Shown: positions 53,435-64,000, counted from the stretch's first letter. The stretch: 64,000 nt of DNA from Aphanomyces cochlioides (GCA_019828595.1 JAHQRK010000014.1:1550001-1614000); one strand, 5' to 3'. Numbers and translations are program-made. The notes: a model not told the origin generated them from the sequence alone.

Positions 53435-55333
53435 TTATTTAGAGGACTTTTTGGCATCAAGTGCCTTTTTCTTTTCTTCAAGCGCTTTGACTTTGTCGGA
53501 TTTCTTTCCAATGCCGTGCTGCATGCGGCTGTATAACCGCTTGGCCTTCTTGTTCATCATCGAGACAGCCATTTCATGCAATTCCTCGGCCTCAGCTTCA
53601 CGCTTAGCCTTCTTGGAAGGCTTAGTCGATGGTGTGGATTCAGCGGCAGCACGCTTCTTGCTCTTTGAAGCTTCTTCGTTGTCGCTGTTGTCGTCGTCAT
53701 CTTCATCTTCGTCATCGTTTTCATTGCCGGCAGCTTCTTCCTTCAAGCCTTGGACATAAGCAGCTTCGTCATCTTCGCTCTCAGCTTCCTCGTCGCCACT
53801 GCCAGTAGCAGAGTCGGCGTCTTCGCCAGCCTCCTTTGCGTCCAATGCTGACTTCAATTTGTCGAGTTGCTTGCGGTAGTCTGGGACGTATCCTTCGGCA
53901 GCATCGTCGACAAACGGTGACAAATGTGGTGGAAGTGACGAGCCAGGGACGTATTTATCGAGCGGCAGCAGGATTTGATTGTTGATCGAGTCAAAGATCC
54001 ACTGAGGTTGAATGTACTCCCGATTGAAGTAGCGATGACCTTGTTGCGGCCGATCCATCACGTGATGGGTAATTAGGTCGCTCTTTTCGTTGAAAGGCGA
54101 ACCGGCTCCGTCCCAGCCAACGACGCCACCTTGTGCTCGAATTACAAATTCCAAACAGGCTTTTGGCACTTCGCGGGAGAGGAAGAACCGAAGTCCAGCG
54201 AAGAGCTTCTTGGAATCATCGTCGCCAGCAGTGTCAGCAATGAAATCCTTCGTCAACGCACTAAATGCCGTTGTGAGGGACTCTGTCATTTGACCGTAAT
54301 TTTCGCCGCTGTCGTCTTCGTCATCTTCGTCTTCTTGAAGAACAATATTGAGCGACTTAATGCGAGATTCTGAGTCTTTTTGCTGCTTGGCAACCGAGTC
54401 TTCATCGGTTGTTGTGGCAGCCTCTTCTTCGTCGGCCTTGCCGTCTTCTTTGGCCTTTTCAAGCTTGATCGCCGCCAATTGGACGCCAGCAGCATCGAGC
54501 TGGAGATCAATCTTGGGTGGGTATGCAATGCCCATCTCCGTGTACAACTGGAAGTGCACAAACTTGAGCAAGACTTGGTAAAATTCAAGGAACGTAAGCA
54601 TGACGCGGAGATCCACATGCTTGTCCATCGTCGGCGTAAATGTGTGAGGAACAAGCCATGTGATGGTTTGTCCTTTGACTTCAGCTTGGTAGTAAATACC
54701 CTTGATGCTGACAAAGACCTTAGTCAACGTTTGGCTCGCAGCAACGTAATTTTGCCACTCGCGGACCAGTTGCAAGCAGTCAGTGGTCATCTTGCTTTGG
54801 ATGCCTTTGACCGATGGCATGACTGCAAACAAATGCACCAGACAGAGCGCATCATCCAAATCGGCCAGAGCGTCTTGGAAGCGTGGGTAACGTTCCTTGA
54901 CAATGTGATCCAAATTGTAAACAGGCTTTGCTTCATTGATACGACGAGCGTCGGTGATTTCTTTGCGACCAAGTGCCTTCTTAATCTTCTTCATGAAAAC
55001 TTTCATATCACGAAATTTGTTGAGAATCGGTTCATGTGCCAAGTGCATGACATCTTTGATGTAGTAGTACGTTGTGGCTTTACCGCTGGCTTTCTTCTTG
55101 GGGTCACGTGGGTAAATGCCTTTGAGAATGCACAATCGGCGGAAATCCTTAAGTGTAATTTGCAATTTCTTGATCGCTTGACTGCGTGTGATGTAGTTGG
55201 CCACAATACCTTTCATGCCTTTCTTCTGCTCCTTGCCGAGCTTAGCGAGACGTCGCTTCGACCCATGGAGATCTGTTTGCTTGGCTTTGATGCTCTTTAG
55301 CTTCTTCTTTCCCTTCACGCGTTTCGTTCCCAT
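53435..55333 (-). CDS. PES1: Pescadillo homologue, 60S ribosome biogenesis (PeBoW complex)
   Basis: Single-exon frame of 632 residues. The start is ATG 55333 (MGTKRVKGKKKLKS); the open frame reaches 55387 only through TTG. The N-terminal Pescadillo domain is clear: NYITRSQAIKKLQITLKDFRRLCILKGIYPR, DVMHLAHEPILNKFRDMKVF and YNLDHIVKERYPRFQDALADLDDALCLVHLF. A BRCT domain lies near residues 380-470 (KLFAGLRFFLSREVP, WIFDSINNQILLP). The C-terminus is acidic then Lys-rich (SKKAKREAEAEEL). In yeast and mammals it acts with BOP1 and WDR12 in ITS2 processing in the nucleolus. It is divergent to DHX37, also a ribosome-biogenesis factor. Confidence 0.95.
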   Translation of the reverse strand: MGTKRVKGKKKLKSIKAKQTDLHGSKRRLAKLGKEQKKGMKGIVANYITRSQAIKKLQITLKDFRRLCILKGIYPRDPKKKASGKATTYYYIKDVMHLAHEPILNKFRDMKVFMKKIKKALGRKEITDARRINEAKPVYNLDHIVKERYPRFQDALADLDDALCLVHLFAVMPSVKGIQSKMTTDCLQLVREWQNYVAASQTLTKVFVSIKGIYYQAEVKGQTITWLVPHTFTPTMDKHVDLRVMLTFLEFYQVLLKFVHFQLYTEMGIAYPPKIDLQLDAAGVQLAAIKLEKAKEDGKADEEEAATTTDEDSVAKQQKDSESRIKSLNIVLQEDEDDEDDSGENYGQMTESLTTAFSALTKDFIADTAGDDDSKKLFAGLRFFLSREVPKACLEFVIRAQGGVVGWDGAGSPFNEKSDLITHHVMDRPQQGHRYFNREYIQPQWIFDSINNQILLPLDKYVPGSSLPPHLSPFVDDAAEGYVPDYRKQLDKLKSALDAKEAGEDADSATGSGDEEAESEDDEAAYVQGLKEEAAGNENDDEDEDDDDNSDNEEASKSKKRAAAESTPSTKPSKKAKREAEAEELHEMAVSMMNKKAKRLYSRMQHGIGKKSDKVKALEEKKKALDAKKSSK

Positions 55334-55899
55334 CCTTCCGTTCCAAAACTGAAGCAATTCACCAGTGAAACCGTCTCCACCAATCAAAAGCTATAATTTC
55401 AAACCAACCAATCAAAATCCAGTATGACCACGACCAAAAGTAACGACCATAAACGCCATGATATCATGTTTTGCTCGAATTCTTCTACGACGACCTGATA
55501 TTTGTCAGTATCTCTGGAATTCTAGCATTTTCTTCATCAACAACGAGACTTATTTCGTTTAACAGTATATTTAGATATTATTTGTGTGCCTTTGCTTGCA
55601 TTGGATGTAATTTGTAGACTGAATTAACTTTATTTTGTTGTGGTCGTCGAAGTAACACACATTAAGTTAAGATTACTTGAAAAAAGTATATTATTACGCT
55701 TCAATGAAGCATCATGTGATGTTAGTCGTCGTAGTCAAAACTGAGCTGGGCTCCTCATTTATCGCTTCGTTAGTAATAGATTTATATGAAAGTTTGTATA
55801 GTTTGATGTCGGTCATATTGGTGACCCATGATGGTTGGCTGGTGTAGAATTTCGACCAATGAAAATGAGGAATGCCAAACTAAGATCATCAAATTGAAC
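55334..55899. promoter_or_regulatory. Bidirectional intergenic region between PES1 and DHX37
   Basis: 566 bp separates two divergent ribosome-biogenesis genes. It is AT-rich from 55550 to 55700; no gene is seen. It presumably holds promoters for both; no specific element could be defined by eye. Confidence 0.45.
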
Positions 55900-58800
55900 A
55901 TGGAGGAGACCAAGCAAGATGACGCGCCAGGATTGCTCTCCAAGGAGCTCATGGAAGAGCTTGGAGGCGACGAAGCTGAGCTTATCAGTGTTCGCAAGAA
56001 GAAAGCCAAAGGCGCTCCGAAAATTGCAGCGGAAGTCGTAGCCGAAGCGACGAAATTGAGCAAGTCGAAGCGCAAGAAATTGGCGCAATTGGAAGAACGC
56101 AAGCGTAAAGAAGCTCGCCGAGATCAAGTTCTGCAGTCGCTAGAAGCTCAAAAATTGCCAGAAGAGCATTTGAACCTCATGTACTCGACGGCAAAGCTTG
56201 GACATAAGGAAACGCTCAAGGAACGGTACGATTTGGTTGGTATGGTCAAGGGTTGAGTGCCGTCTTGTAGACTGAAGCGATCCATCAACCTTGAAAAGGC
56301 TGGCTTGACACTCTCAGAGAATGCTCGACAGGAGCTCTACCCTGAATTGAGACAGGCTAAACCATCTGAACCGTCCCAAGAAGAGCCTGAGGAAATCATG
56401 GAAGTGGACGAGCCAGAAACCCAAGAACCTTCTCTCTCAGGTACTACGACCGAAGCTACAGACGACGCTGCTAAGGCAAAGAAGAAAAAGAAAAAGGCCG
56501 TTTTCTCCACACCACACAACGCAGAGTCCACTCCAGCTGCCACAACCGAGACTGAAGCTCCAGAAACCTCAGCGGTTCAGGCCGAAACACGCTCTGAATC
56601 CGCCATGATGGCCAAGCTTCTTGCTCTGCGTGCCAAGAATGAAGCCAAACGCAAGCTAAAAGAACAAGGCGGTCCACAAGCACCTGCTGCACAACCAGAT
56701 GTGTATGAAAACCGACCGAAGTATACGCCAGCCACCGTCGAGCTGCCGACGACAGAAGACATGTTGGTCACATCAAAACAAGTTGCTCCACTCGTAACCA
56801 AGCGCCGCGTCCATGTCAACCGTAAAGACGACATTCAATTGGCACGCATGCAATTACCAGTCTGTTCTTCCGAGCAAGAAATCATGGAGGCCATTGAAAA
56901 CCACTCGGTAGTGATCTTGTGCGGTGAAACTGGCAGTGGTAAAACGACACAAGTGCCGCAGTTCCTCTACGAAGCAGGCTACGGCACGGAACGACCAGGT
57001 TCAATATCACGAGGACCTCAATCTCCCATTAACCCACATGTGTAGGCATGATTGGTGTCACACAACCTCGACGAGTGGCTGCGGTGAGCACAGCACAGCG
57101 AGTTGCCACCGAGCTGAACGTGGATTTTGGCAAAACTGGCGCCGTCGGGTACCAAATTCGTTACGATAATGAGCACGTGGGAGAGAAAACAATTGTGAAG
57201 TTTATGACGGATGGTATCTTGCTCAAGGAAATCCAGCAAGATTTTCTCCTCAAAAAGTATGTTGCAGCTATGTTCCCCCGGTTTCTAATGTTTTTTTGTA
57301 GATATTCAATCATTTTGCTCGATGAAGCGCACGAACGCAATGTCAACACGGATATCTTGATCGGTCTGTTGTCCCGCGTCGCTCCCTTCCGAGCGCAAAT
57401 GGCGCTGGAAGAAAAAGAACAGTATGACTCACTCTCTGAAGCTGAACGCGCGACGACACCACCACCAATCGCCCCGCTGAAATTGGTACAACAAACCCAC
57501 AACAGTTTCAAGAGCATCATGCCGTTCCTAGGTCATCATGTCAGCGACATTGCGAGTTGAAGACTTCACAGAGAACAAGACGCTCTTCCCGAGTCCTCCA
57601 CCAGTGATTAAAGTCGAAGCGAGACAATATCCCGTCACTGTGCATTTCAATAAACACACAGAGCTGAACGACTACGTCAGTGCCGCATACCAAAAGGTAA
57701 ATTCAACTTGAAATGAGACAGAATTTACACAGGATGACACTGCCTAGGTGGTAAAAATCCATCGGAAGCTACCAGAAGGAGCGATCCTTGTCTTCCTCAC
57801 GGGACAGCGTGAGATCATGCAACTTGTGCGGCAATTAAACCGCACGCTCGGCTCGAAACGCCGTCAAGTCAAATCCAAACCGACAAATACTCGAAACCGA
57901 GTCCAAGACGAAGAATGGTACATTCGAGAGCACGACGACGACGACGACCAAGCTGACGCCGACGAAGCTGATTTGTACGGCGATGAAGCTGACGGCTCGG
58001 ACAACAACGAACAAAGCGAAGAAAACGATCCTGAAGAAGAGGATCCGGCGACAGATCTGCCTTACGTCCATGTCCTACCGCTCTATTCCATGCTTTCCAA
58101 CGACCTTCAAATGAAGGTAAGCAAATCGCTCTTTGAATTCATTGATAACATTTTTCAGGTCTTTGACGCTCCTCCAGAGAAGCATCGCCTTGTTGTCGTA
58201 GCGACCAATGTGGCTGAGACATCGCTGACAATTCCAGGTGTTCGTTATGTCGTTGACGCTGGCAGGACGAAAGAAAGAGTACATTTCCCACGGTCCCATA
58301 GACTCAAGTTCCTGCTTTCTTAGGTTTATGACTTGAAGAGTGGAATATCGCAATTTGAAATCCAATGGATCAGTAAAGCAAGTGCAGATCAGCGAGCTGG
58401 TCGTGCTGGGCGTACTGGTCCGGGCCACTGCTACCGTCTTTACTCGTCAGCGGTGTTTGACAATGAATTTAAGAAGTTTTCCCCGCCGCAGGTACGATAT
58501 CGCAAACTTTTTTCCAAGACATTAATTGCGATGGTAGATTTTATGCCAGCCGATTGAAGACGTCGTTCTGCAAATGAAAGCCATGGGGATTGAGAACGTC
58601 TTGCAGTTTCCATTCCCAACGCCACCTGAAGCTTTGGCATTGAACACAGCCGTGACAACGTTACTTCATCTTGGAGCCCTCAGCGCCAAGTCCAACATGA
58701 TCACAGGTAACAAGCTCCCAGTAGAGCAAACTGCTTACCTTGTGCAGGTTTGGGTAAGACGCTAGCTGGATTTCCAGTAGCTCCACGATTTGCCAAAATG

Positions 58801-60296
58801 TTGCTTCTTGCCAACCAACTCGGCTGCTTGGAGTATACTATCGCCTTGGTTGCTGCGTTATCAGGCCAGTCGCCTTTTATCCTCGAGAGAGAACGAAAAG
58901 AAGCCAAAGCGAATAAAGAGGATGAAGATGAGGAAATCCAGGAAAGTGGTAAGCATCGCGAGACCCCATATGAAGAGATTTACTTGGTATGTCATAGATT
59001 GGACTGCCGAAATGAAAGAAGCAGAAGCGATGCGTCGTCACATTCAGTGGATGAACGAAGACAGCGACGTTTTGAGCATGCTTCGAGCGGCTGGAGCATA
59101 CGCCTACAGTGGTGGCTCAAGTGCTTTCTGCACGGAAAATCATTTGCACGAAAAGGTAGCAATCTCGAAACTTCCAGCGTCATTTATGCCGGCTAGATCA
59201 TGGAACAAATGCTCAAATTGCGAGGACAATTGACGACTATAGTGAATAAACTCCTCGGTCAAGAGCTGGTCCTTAGACCAAATATGCCTCCGCCATCGGA
59301 CGACGAGCAAGACTTGCTTCGACAGATTATCGCTGCTGGTTTCTTGGATCAAGTTGCTCGACGGGTTCCACCAGGTTCGTCGATGAGGAGATAGAATGAC
59401 CAAACTCTACTCTTTTTGCAGGAACCATCACAAGTGGCTCCAAGATCGAACGCAATTGCGCCTACCTCTCGTGCAATGGAACTGTGACCGAGCCGCTCTA
59501 TATCCATCCTCATTCGCATCTATTTACGCCCGATCCAAGTCGTGTAAGTGTCATTAACATTTTCTTAGCGGTGCTAATTATGTTATTCGATAGCTCCCTC
59601 AATACGTAGTTTACAACAATGTCGTGCGAACGTCAAGGTAACCCAAGGAGCGACATCGATGTATGCTCAGTGTATTTGTAGAGCTTATATGAAGACGGTG
59701 ACGGCAATTGAGCCCGAGTGGCTGTTTTCCGTCGCGGCGAATTCTCCGCTGTGCGAAACCTCCGAGCCGATGCAAGCTCCTCCGCCAAAGTATAATGCAT
59801 CGCTCGATCGCGTTGAATGCTTTGTGAAGCCAATGTACGGCAACCACAAGTGGGAGTTGCCTGCTGCTCAAGTATGCTTGTCACGATTGTCGTTGAACTA
59901 ACGCCAGCATGTAGGTGGAGTTCCCAGCAGGGCAAGTGAAGATGCGATGGTTTGGTCGTTTCTTGCTCGATGGCGCTGTTGTCCCATCACTGAAACCCTT
60001 CCTCGTTGGCAAATTGCGTGAACCAAGCATGTCGTTGATCAAAAAGAAATTCGACGCTAAGATTCAACTGCTTGTCTCGACGTTGGCAAGGTAATGATTG
60101 AAAGATGAGCGATCAATCTGGGCTAACACTGTGGTGCAGACACAATGTAGCGTCGCGCAAGGCTTTGGTCGCCCAGTGGCAGTCGAATCCACGATTTCTG
60201 CTGGATGAAATCCTCAATTGGGTCCAAGACAACCACAAAGCCTCTCTGAAACAACAGTGGAAGACGCTTGTGGCCAAAGAAGTCCAAGCTAGCTAG
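55900..60296 (+). CDS. DHX37: DEAH-box RNA helicase DHX37 / Dhr1 (small-subunit processome)
   Basis: Seventeen exons with agreeing phases, 1,217 residues: 55900-56225, 56271-56998, 57046-57256, 57302-57485, 57532-57696, 57748-58116, 58159-58278, 58324-58491, 58550-58706, 58748-58948, 58998-59155, 59197-59374, 59422-59543, 59594-59637, 59682-59871, 59915-60090 and 60140-60296. Helicase motifs: I ([10 protein letters not shown]), Ia (TQPRRVAA), II (LLDEAHERN), III ([10 protein letters not shown]), IV (ILVFLTGQ), V ([13 protein letters not shown]) and VI ([12 protein letters not shown]). The lysine-rich N-terminus and long acidic insertion after motif IV are typical of DHX37/Ecm16. The start is ATG 55900; ATG 55828 is an alternative. 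It releases U3 snoRNA during 40S maturation in yeast. Confidence 0.94.
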
Positions 60297-60428
60297 AATA
60301 AATCCCCTGTAATGATTTCCCATCTACTGTCAAAGCATGGCCATACGCAGAAGATGCTTTTTATCATCCCAACTGAATAAACGTCGTGGCCATTTGGGCA
60401 TTTAATACTCAAGCAGTAGAATCACTTT

Positions 60429-61866
60429 ACACATGTCAAGTTGTTTTGTTAACGTCATCTATGCTTGTGCATCAGTTTGCGTTTCAAAACCTGCACGACT
60501 GCTTTGCTTGGGTTGCTGTCGCCCAAGTCTGTTGGCCACACGCAGGCAGCAGCAGCAGCATCTCTGACAAAGGTGACGGAAGACTTGGGACGCTGTGCGA
60601 AAATTTGAAATTTTTCCATGCGATGGAGGCGACATTCTGCAGCCTCGGCCAACGCTCATTTCCGAATTTGACAAACCATGCAAGCCCAACTCAAGCAAGA
60701 AGACCACCCGATGGATGCCCACACATGCGAGCTCGATGCCACCAAGGCCGAGCTCCAGGCATGCCGCGAACAGCTCGACAGCGCTCGACTCGAAATCCAA
60801 GAGAAGGCAGAACACGTCGACGTCATGGTGTCGTACTTCAACGACGTGGTGGAGGGACAACTGAAACCACAACTGAAGGAAGCGGAGACGACGGCAACTC
60901 AACTCCGCGGGGAAGTGGAGGCACTCACAACGGAATTGACCAGTGTCAAGTCACAACTCACAAAGAAGACCCAGGATGCCCAACACCTCGACGAGCAAGT
61001 GGCGGCGTTGACTAGTGAGCTCGAAGCAGCCAAGGCAGAAGTGGTAGCGAAGACCATGGCGGCGATTGTGATGGAAGACCAAGTGGCGGCATTGAAGATT
61101 GCATTACAAGACAAATCCCGAGAGACGACGACAGACAAGAGGAAGATGGAGTGGATTTGGGTGTGCATCGTGAGCCTCGTGGTTGCTGTCGTCGTCCATG
61201 CGTGGAGTCTCTTGGTGACCATCGTGTCGTGGACGTGTTGGTCTGTGATGTCAGCGTGTTGGAGAGCCAAGACGTGGACAATGGGTGTGGTTGCCACGGA
61301 CAAGAAGGATCAAGACGTGAAGCGCGAGCGGTGGTCCGTCGGACGCATGAGCGTCGTCGGCCTGTTGTTGGTCAGCGGCGTGGTTCTTATTTTGTTGCTT
61401 GGTATGGCCACGCTGCTAGCGACCAAATACGCCACGTTGACCCACACCTTGCACAACTTGACGAGTGACCCGTTGCCTTGGATGCCGTCTGGTTTGGCTG
61501 GAGACGCAATTCCTATGGTGGTCGATGGGACGTCGTCGGAGCCTTTGTTTGCTGACACGATGGCATTCTCTCGAGTCGACGATGGTGATGAGACGCCAGG
61601 TGAAGACGACGACCCAGAATTTGTCGAGAACGAGTTGGTGTCCCGACTGGGATCGATGGTGGGTACGACTGCTGGTTGCGTGTTGAAAGTCTGGGTGGGT
61701 TGGGCTCTCGTGTCGAGTCTTGTCCAGCTTTACACAGGGTGTAGATCGCCTTAACTTGAAAAAATATATCTATATTGCATTGTACGAATGGATGGAAGGG
61801 GGCATTTCATGTCGTATCCCCTCACGAGAAGTGACTTGATTTCGATGCGTTCATGTTGCAATCCAT
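60429..61866 (+). repeat. Segmental duplication, copy B (partner at 23294-24732)
   Basis: Same orientation as copy A, offset 37,135 bp until a few 1-3 bp indels near the 3' end. The 5' 240 bp differ at many positions; from the middle of the gene onwards the two copies appear identical for about 900 bp. Confidence 0.9.
60678..61754 (+). CDS. Coiled-coil protein with two membrane segments, copy B
   Basis: Single-exon frame of 358 residues, the same length and layout as the gene at 23543-24619: coiled coil (1-155), membrane segments near 160-185 and 225-250, acidic linker, C-terminal hydrophobic stretch. Differences seen: H for Y at position 10, Q for L at 27, E for K at 31, D for E at 34, L for I at 38, and T for A near the end. 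The remainder is identical. An ATG at 60678 opens both. Function unknown. Confidence 0.7.
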   Translation: MQAQLKQEDHPMDAHTCELDATKAELQACREQLDSARLEIQEKAEHVDVMVSYFNDVVEGQLKPQLKEAETTATQLRGEVEALTTELTSVKSQLTKKTQDAQHLDEQVAALTSELEAAKAEVVAKTMAAIVMEDQVAALKIALQDKSRETTTDKRKMEWIWVCIVSLVVAVVVHAWSLLVTIVSWTCWSVMSACWRAKTWTMGVVATDKKDQDVKRERWSVGRMSVVGLLLVSGVVLILLLGMATLLATKYATLTHTLHNLTSDPLPWMPSGLAGDAIPMVVDGTSSEPLFADTMAFSRVDDGDETPGEDDDPEFVENELVSRLGSMVGTTAGCVLKVWVGWALVSSLVQLYTGCRSP

Positions 61867-62700
61867 AAGTCGTCCTTCCCGCCACGACGCAGGCAAATAG
61901 TATTTCACAAAATCGCTTGTCAAACTTGCTACATGAATAGCCTCGGCGCTGAATATTATGGTCCATGTAGAAATCAAACGCCTTCGGGAGTCTGTGATAT
62001 CCCCCAAGAGCTGGGATTGGTATCAATAAAATGCTCGTGACCCCCGCGAACAAGTGGCAAAGACATCCCGGCTCCACTTGTTCTTGGTAATGTGGTGGGT
62101 GTCAAGCATCATGTCATGGGCGCCACGGCGGAGGACTTGCTGGACAGCAGAATGGCCCAATCCACGATGGTAGAGACCTCGAAATGCCCGCAAGACCGAC
62201 TCGATGTTGATTAGGTTGCAACCAAGTCATCAGCATAGATTTGGGCGCCCATGTGAATCGTGCCAAAGTACGACGGGTCGTCTTCGAAATCCTAGGACAA
62301 GGATGAAACAAGCAGTTGTTCGTGGGTTCGACTTGAGCCAGCGCCTTCCAGTGGGAGTGATCAACATCTTGGAGAAATCGATCTAGGCCATCGCAAATTG
62401 AATTGAGCTTCAGGTCCCCAGCACGCCACTGCATGCGAGTAGGCTGGGTACTCGTTATCGCATGCTCGCCATCGAGCTGATGTCCGTTGGTCTGACAGGT
62501 TGCTCCTCAAACACACGCCATACTTTTACGAGTGACGGAGCCAACGATGACCAGCACGTCCATTTGGTTTCACCTGACTTCCTTCCTCCGACGGATGATC
62601 CAAAGCCTTCAAGTCCTTCAAGGCGAGCGGAGATGAACCAGCCAGGCACAGCGCTGCCACCATCGTTGCAAAGGTGACTCAAGGAATTTATGGACTGGAG
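61760..62700 (-). pseudogene. Possible degraded gene remnant on the minus strand
   Basis: Several short minus-strand frames look coding but lie in different frames: one near 62250-62290 (DDPSYFGTIHMGAQIYADD), another near 62080-62200 (AFRGLYHRGLGHSAVQQVL, then HDMMLDTHHITKNKWSRDVF) and one near 61900-62000 (FDFYMDHNIQRRG). They could be exons of one gene or a decayed gene; no start-to-stop model with phase-matched introns was found and no family is recognised. Confidence 0.3.
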
Positions 62701-62730
62701 ATTGTGTAATCCTTCTTCAACCAGTCAGGA

Positions 62731-63885
62731 ATGGCATCTGTGTGGAATGAAATCGTGCGCTGTCGAGACTTGTGGCGCGCCATTGTGATCTATCAGCCTG
62801 GAGTTTTTATGGGCCTTGTGCCTCTCATCCCACTGGAAAGGCTGCCCATCTCGATGGACGATTCAGCGTCAGTTTGGCCACTCGTTCGTGCTCTACGCGT
62901 CCAACACATCACGCTCTCACGGAAGATCCTTGAGCCTTGGTACAGCCGCTACAGCGTTCGACTTCTCCCTCTTGTCGCTGAGACCAAGCCAAAGCTCAGT
63001 CGTGTTCTTGCAGTTCATGCAGTTGTAACTGCAAACCTCCCCGTGCTCTCTCCTCTTGACGATGTCCACGTTGTATCTACCATGAAGAGCAAACTCCTGG
63101 AGGTGGCGGCATTTGAAGGACACTTTGACGTTGTGAAGTATTTACTCAATCGAGGCAGCACAACCATCGATCTTTCCAAAGCTATGGCGTTCGCAGCGAC
63201 GGAAAACCACTTGAATGTCCTTGTTTACTTGCATTCGCGGTCCTCTGGATGGATTTTAGCCAACGTCATGGATGAAGTTGCCGCGAAAGGCTTTCTATCG
63301 GTGGTGAAATACCTCCATGACCACAATCTCTCCACGTGTTCGACACGAGCCATGGACAAGGCAGCGATGAATGGTCACTTGGAAATCGTTTATTTTCTGC
63401 ATAAAAATCGCCATGAAGGATGCACACAGGCAGCGCAAGATGGCGCGGCAGCAAATGGACATTTGGATGTCGTGAAATTTCTCCATCAAATGAGATCCGA
63501 AGGCTGTTCGCCACGAGCGATGGAAGATGCTGGAGCTAATGGCAATCTCGAAGTCGTCGAATTTCTTCATTGCCATCGATCAGAAGGCTGCAGGCAATAT
63601 GCCGCCATTGACAGAGCTGCAGCTGGCGGTCATTTGGCTGTCATCAAGTTTCTCTATCGTGAACGAGGCATGTCGTGCTCTTCCCGAGCGCTTGTCAATG
63701 CTGCATTCGGCAACCATTTGGAAGTTTTGCAATTCCTCCACGAGAACGTGTGCATTTCTCGAACTGTGTGCTATCAACTCTACGCTGTCGACGCCTGTGA
63801 GCGCACGAGGGAACCGCAATTGCTTCGTGCCATGTACGACATCCGCGGCATTTCCAAGTCGTCACCAGCAGGAATGTACTTTTGA
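62731..63885 (+). CDS. Oomycete-type ankyrin-repeat protein, second member
   Basis: Single-exon frame of 384 residues from ATG 62731. The N-terminal 115 residues are non-repetitive. From about residue 115 there are eight or more ankyrin-type repeats of about 28 residues (VAAFEGHFDVVKYLL, AAMNGHLEIVYFLH, GAAANGHLDVVKFLH, DAGANGNLEVVEFLH, AAAGGHLAVIKFLY), several with the EGC signature as in the protein at 52422-53411. It is probably a member of the same expanded family; the heads differ. The protein ends shortly after the last repeat. Protein interaction role inferred. Confidence 0.83.
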   Translation: MASVWNEIVRCRDLWRAIVIYQPGVFMGLVPLIPLERLPISMDDSASVWPLVRALRVQHITLSRKILEPWYSRYSVRLLPLVAETKPKLSRVLAVHAVVTANLPVLSPLDDVHVVSTMKSKLLEVAAFEGHFDVVKYLLNRGSTTIDLSKAMAFAATENHLNVLVYLHSRSSGWILANVMDEVAAKGFLSVVKYLHDHNLSTCSTRAMDKAAMNGHLEIVYFLHKNRHEGCTQAAQDGAAANGHLDVVKFLHQMRSEGCSPRAMEDAGANGNLEVVEFLHCHRSEGCRQYAAIDRAAAGGHLAVIKFLYRERGMSCSSRALVNAAFGNHLEVLQFLHENVCISRTVCYQLYAVDACERTREPQLLRAMYDIRGISKSSPAGMYF

Positions 63886-64000
63886 TCCATTTGGAATCAA
63901 CACGATTAACAATAATTTATTTCCAAAAATATATTGTCGTTTGGGTCCAAAACTGGAGTTTTGAGATGTTTCGAAAATAGAGTTTTCGGAGACCCAAAAG
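63886..64000. other. Window end, no gene
   Basis: AT-rich sequence after the ankyrin gene. It contains two similar TTTTGAGATGTTTC/GAGTTTTCGGAGAC-like fragments and no coding signal. Confidence 0.4.

Overview
This is a gene-dense nuclear fragment from a eukaryote with small spliceosomal introns, mostly 39-53 nt GT-AG. The most likely source is a zoosporic oomycete of the Saprolegnia/Aphanomyces type. This rests on many cilium or flagellum genes (delta-tubulin, enkurin, a SHIPPO/ODF3-like protein), ankyrin proteins built from GHLxVVxFLH-type repeats as known from oomycetes, FYVE-like zinc-finger proteins, and intergenic gaps of only 11-50 bp between convergent genes. The genus is inference. There are no prokaryotic operons; most genes were rebuilt here by joining exons whose splice phases agree.

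Layout. 1-6.4 kb: three related membrane-anchored alpha/beta-hydrolase-like genes on the minus strand: one cut by the window edge, one intact, one decayed. 7-14 kb: protein phosphatase inhibitor 2, a SHIPPO-repeat protein, a FYVE-like protein, a coiled-coil PHD-finger protein, a small basic protein and a type I membrane protein. 14-23 kb: delta-tubulin (with two apparent frame breaks), a second small basic protein, SERINC, UFC1, a RING protein and NUP93. 23.3-24.7 kb: a coiled-coil membrane protein inside a 1.4-kb segment duplicated at 60.4-61.9 kb. 25-30.6 kb: two prominin-like genes tail to tail. 30.8-41 kb: IQ-motif protein, ankyrin protein, tandem-PH protein, RPN11, enkurin and an HPP-family membrane protein. 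42-49.2 kb: repeat-rich accessory region with an apparently complete pogo/Tigger-like transposon, a frameshifted Tc1/mariner element, a foldback hairpin, a tRNA-like relic and a 39-bp tandem repeat. 49.6-64 kb: second HPP gene, a TRM13-finger/TrmB methyltransferase fusion, an ankyrin protein, Pescadillo and DHX37 head to head, the second coiled-coil copy and another ankyrin protein.

Themes. Housekeeping functions include the proteasome lid (RPN11), nuclear pore (NUP93), UFMylation (UFC1), ribosome biogenesis (PES1 plus DHX37, divergent) and tRNA modification. Flagellar genes are interspersed. A palindromic motif around TATCCGGATA recurs upstream of several genes and is the best candidate regulatory signal. 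I found no CRISPR array, rRNA or intact tRNA. No clearly new defence or biosynthetic system was seen; the most unusual observations are the disrupted delta-tubulin, the recurrent palindrome, the inverted prominin pair and the zinc-finger/TrmB fusion.
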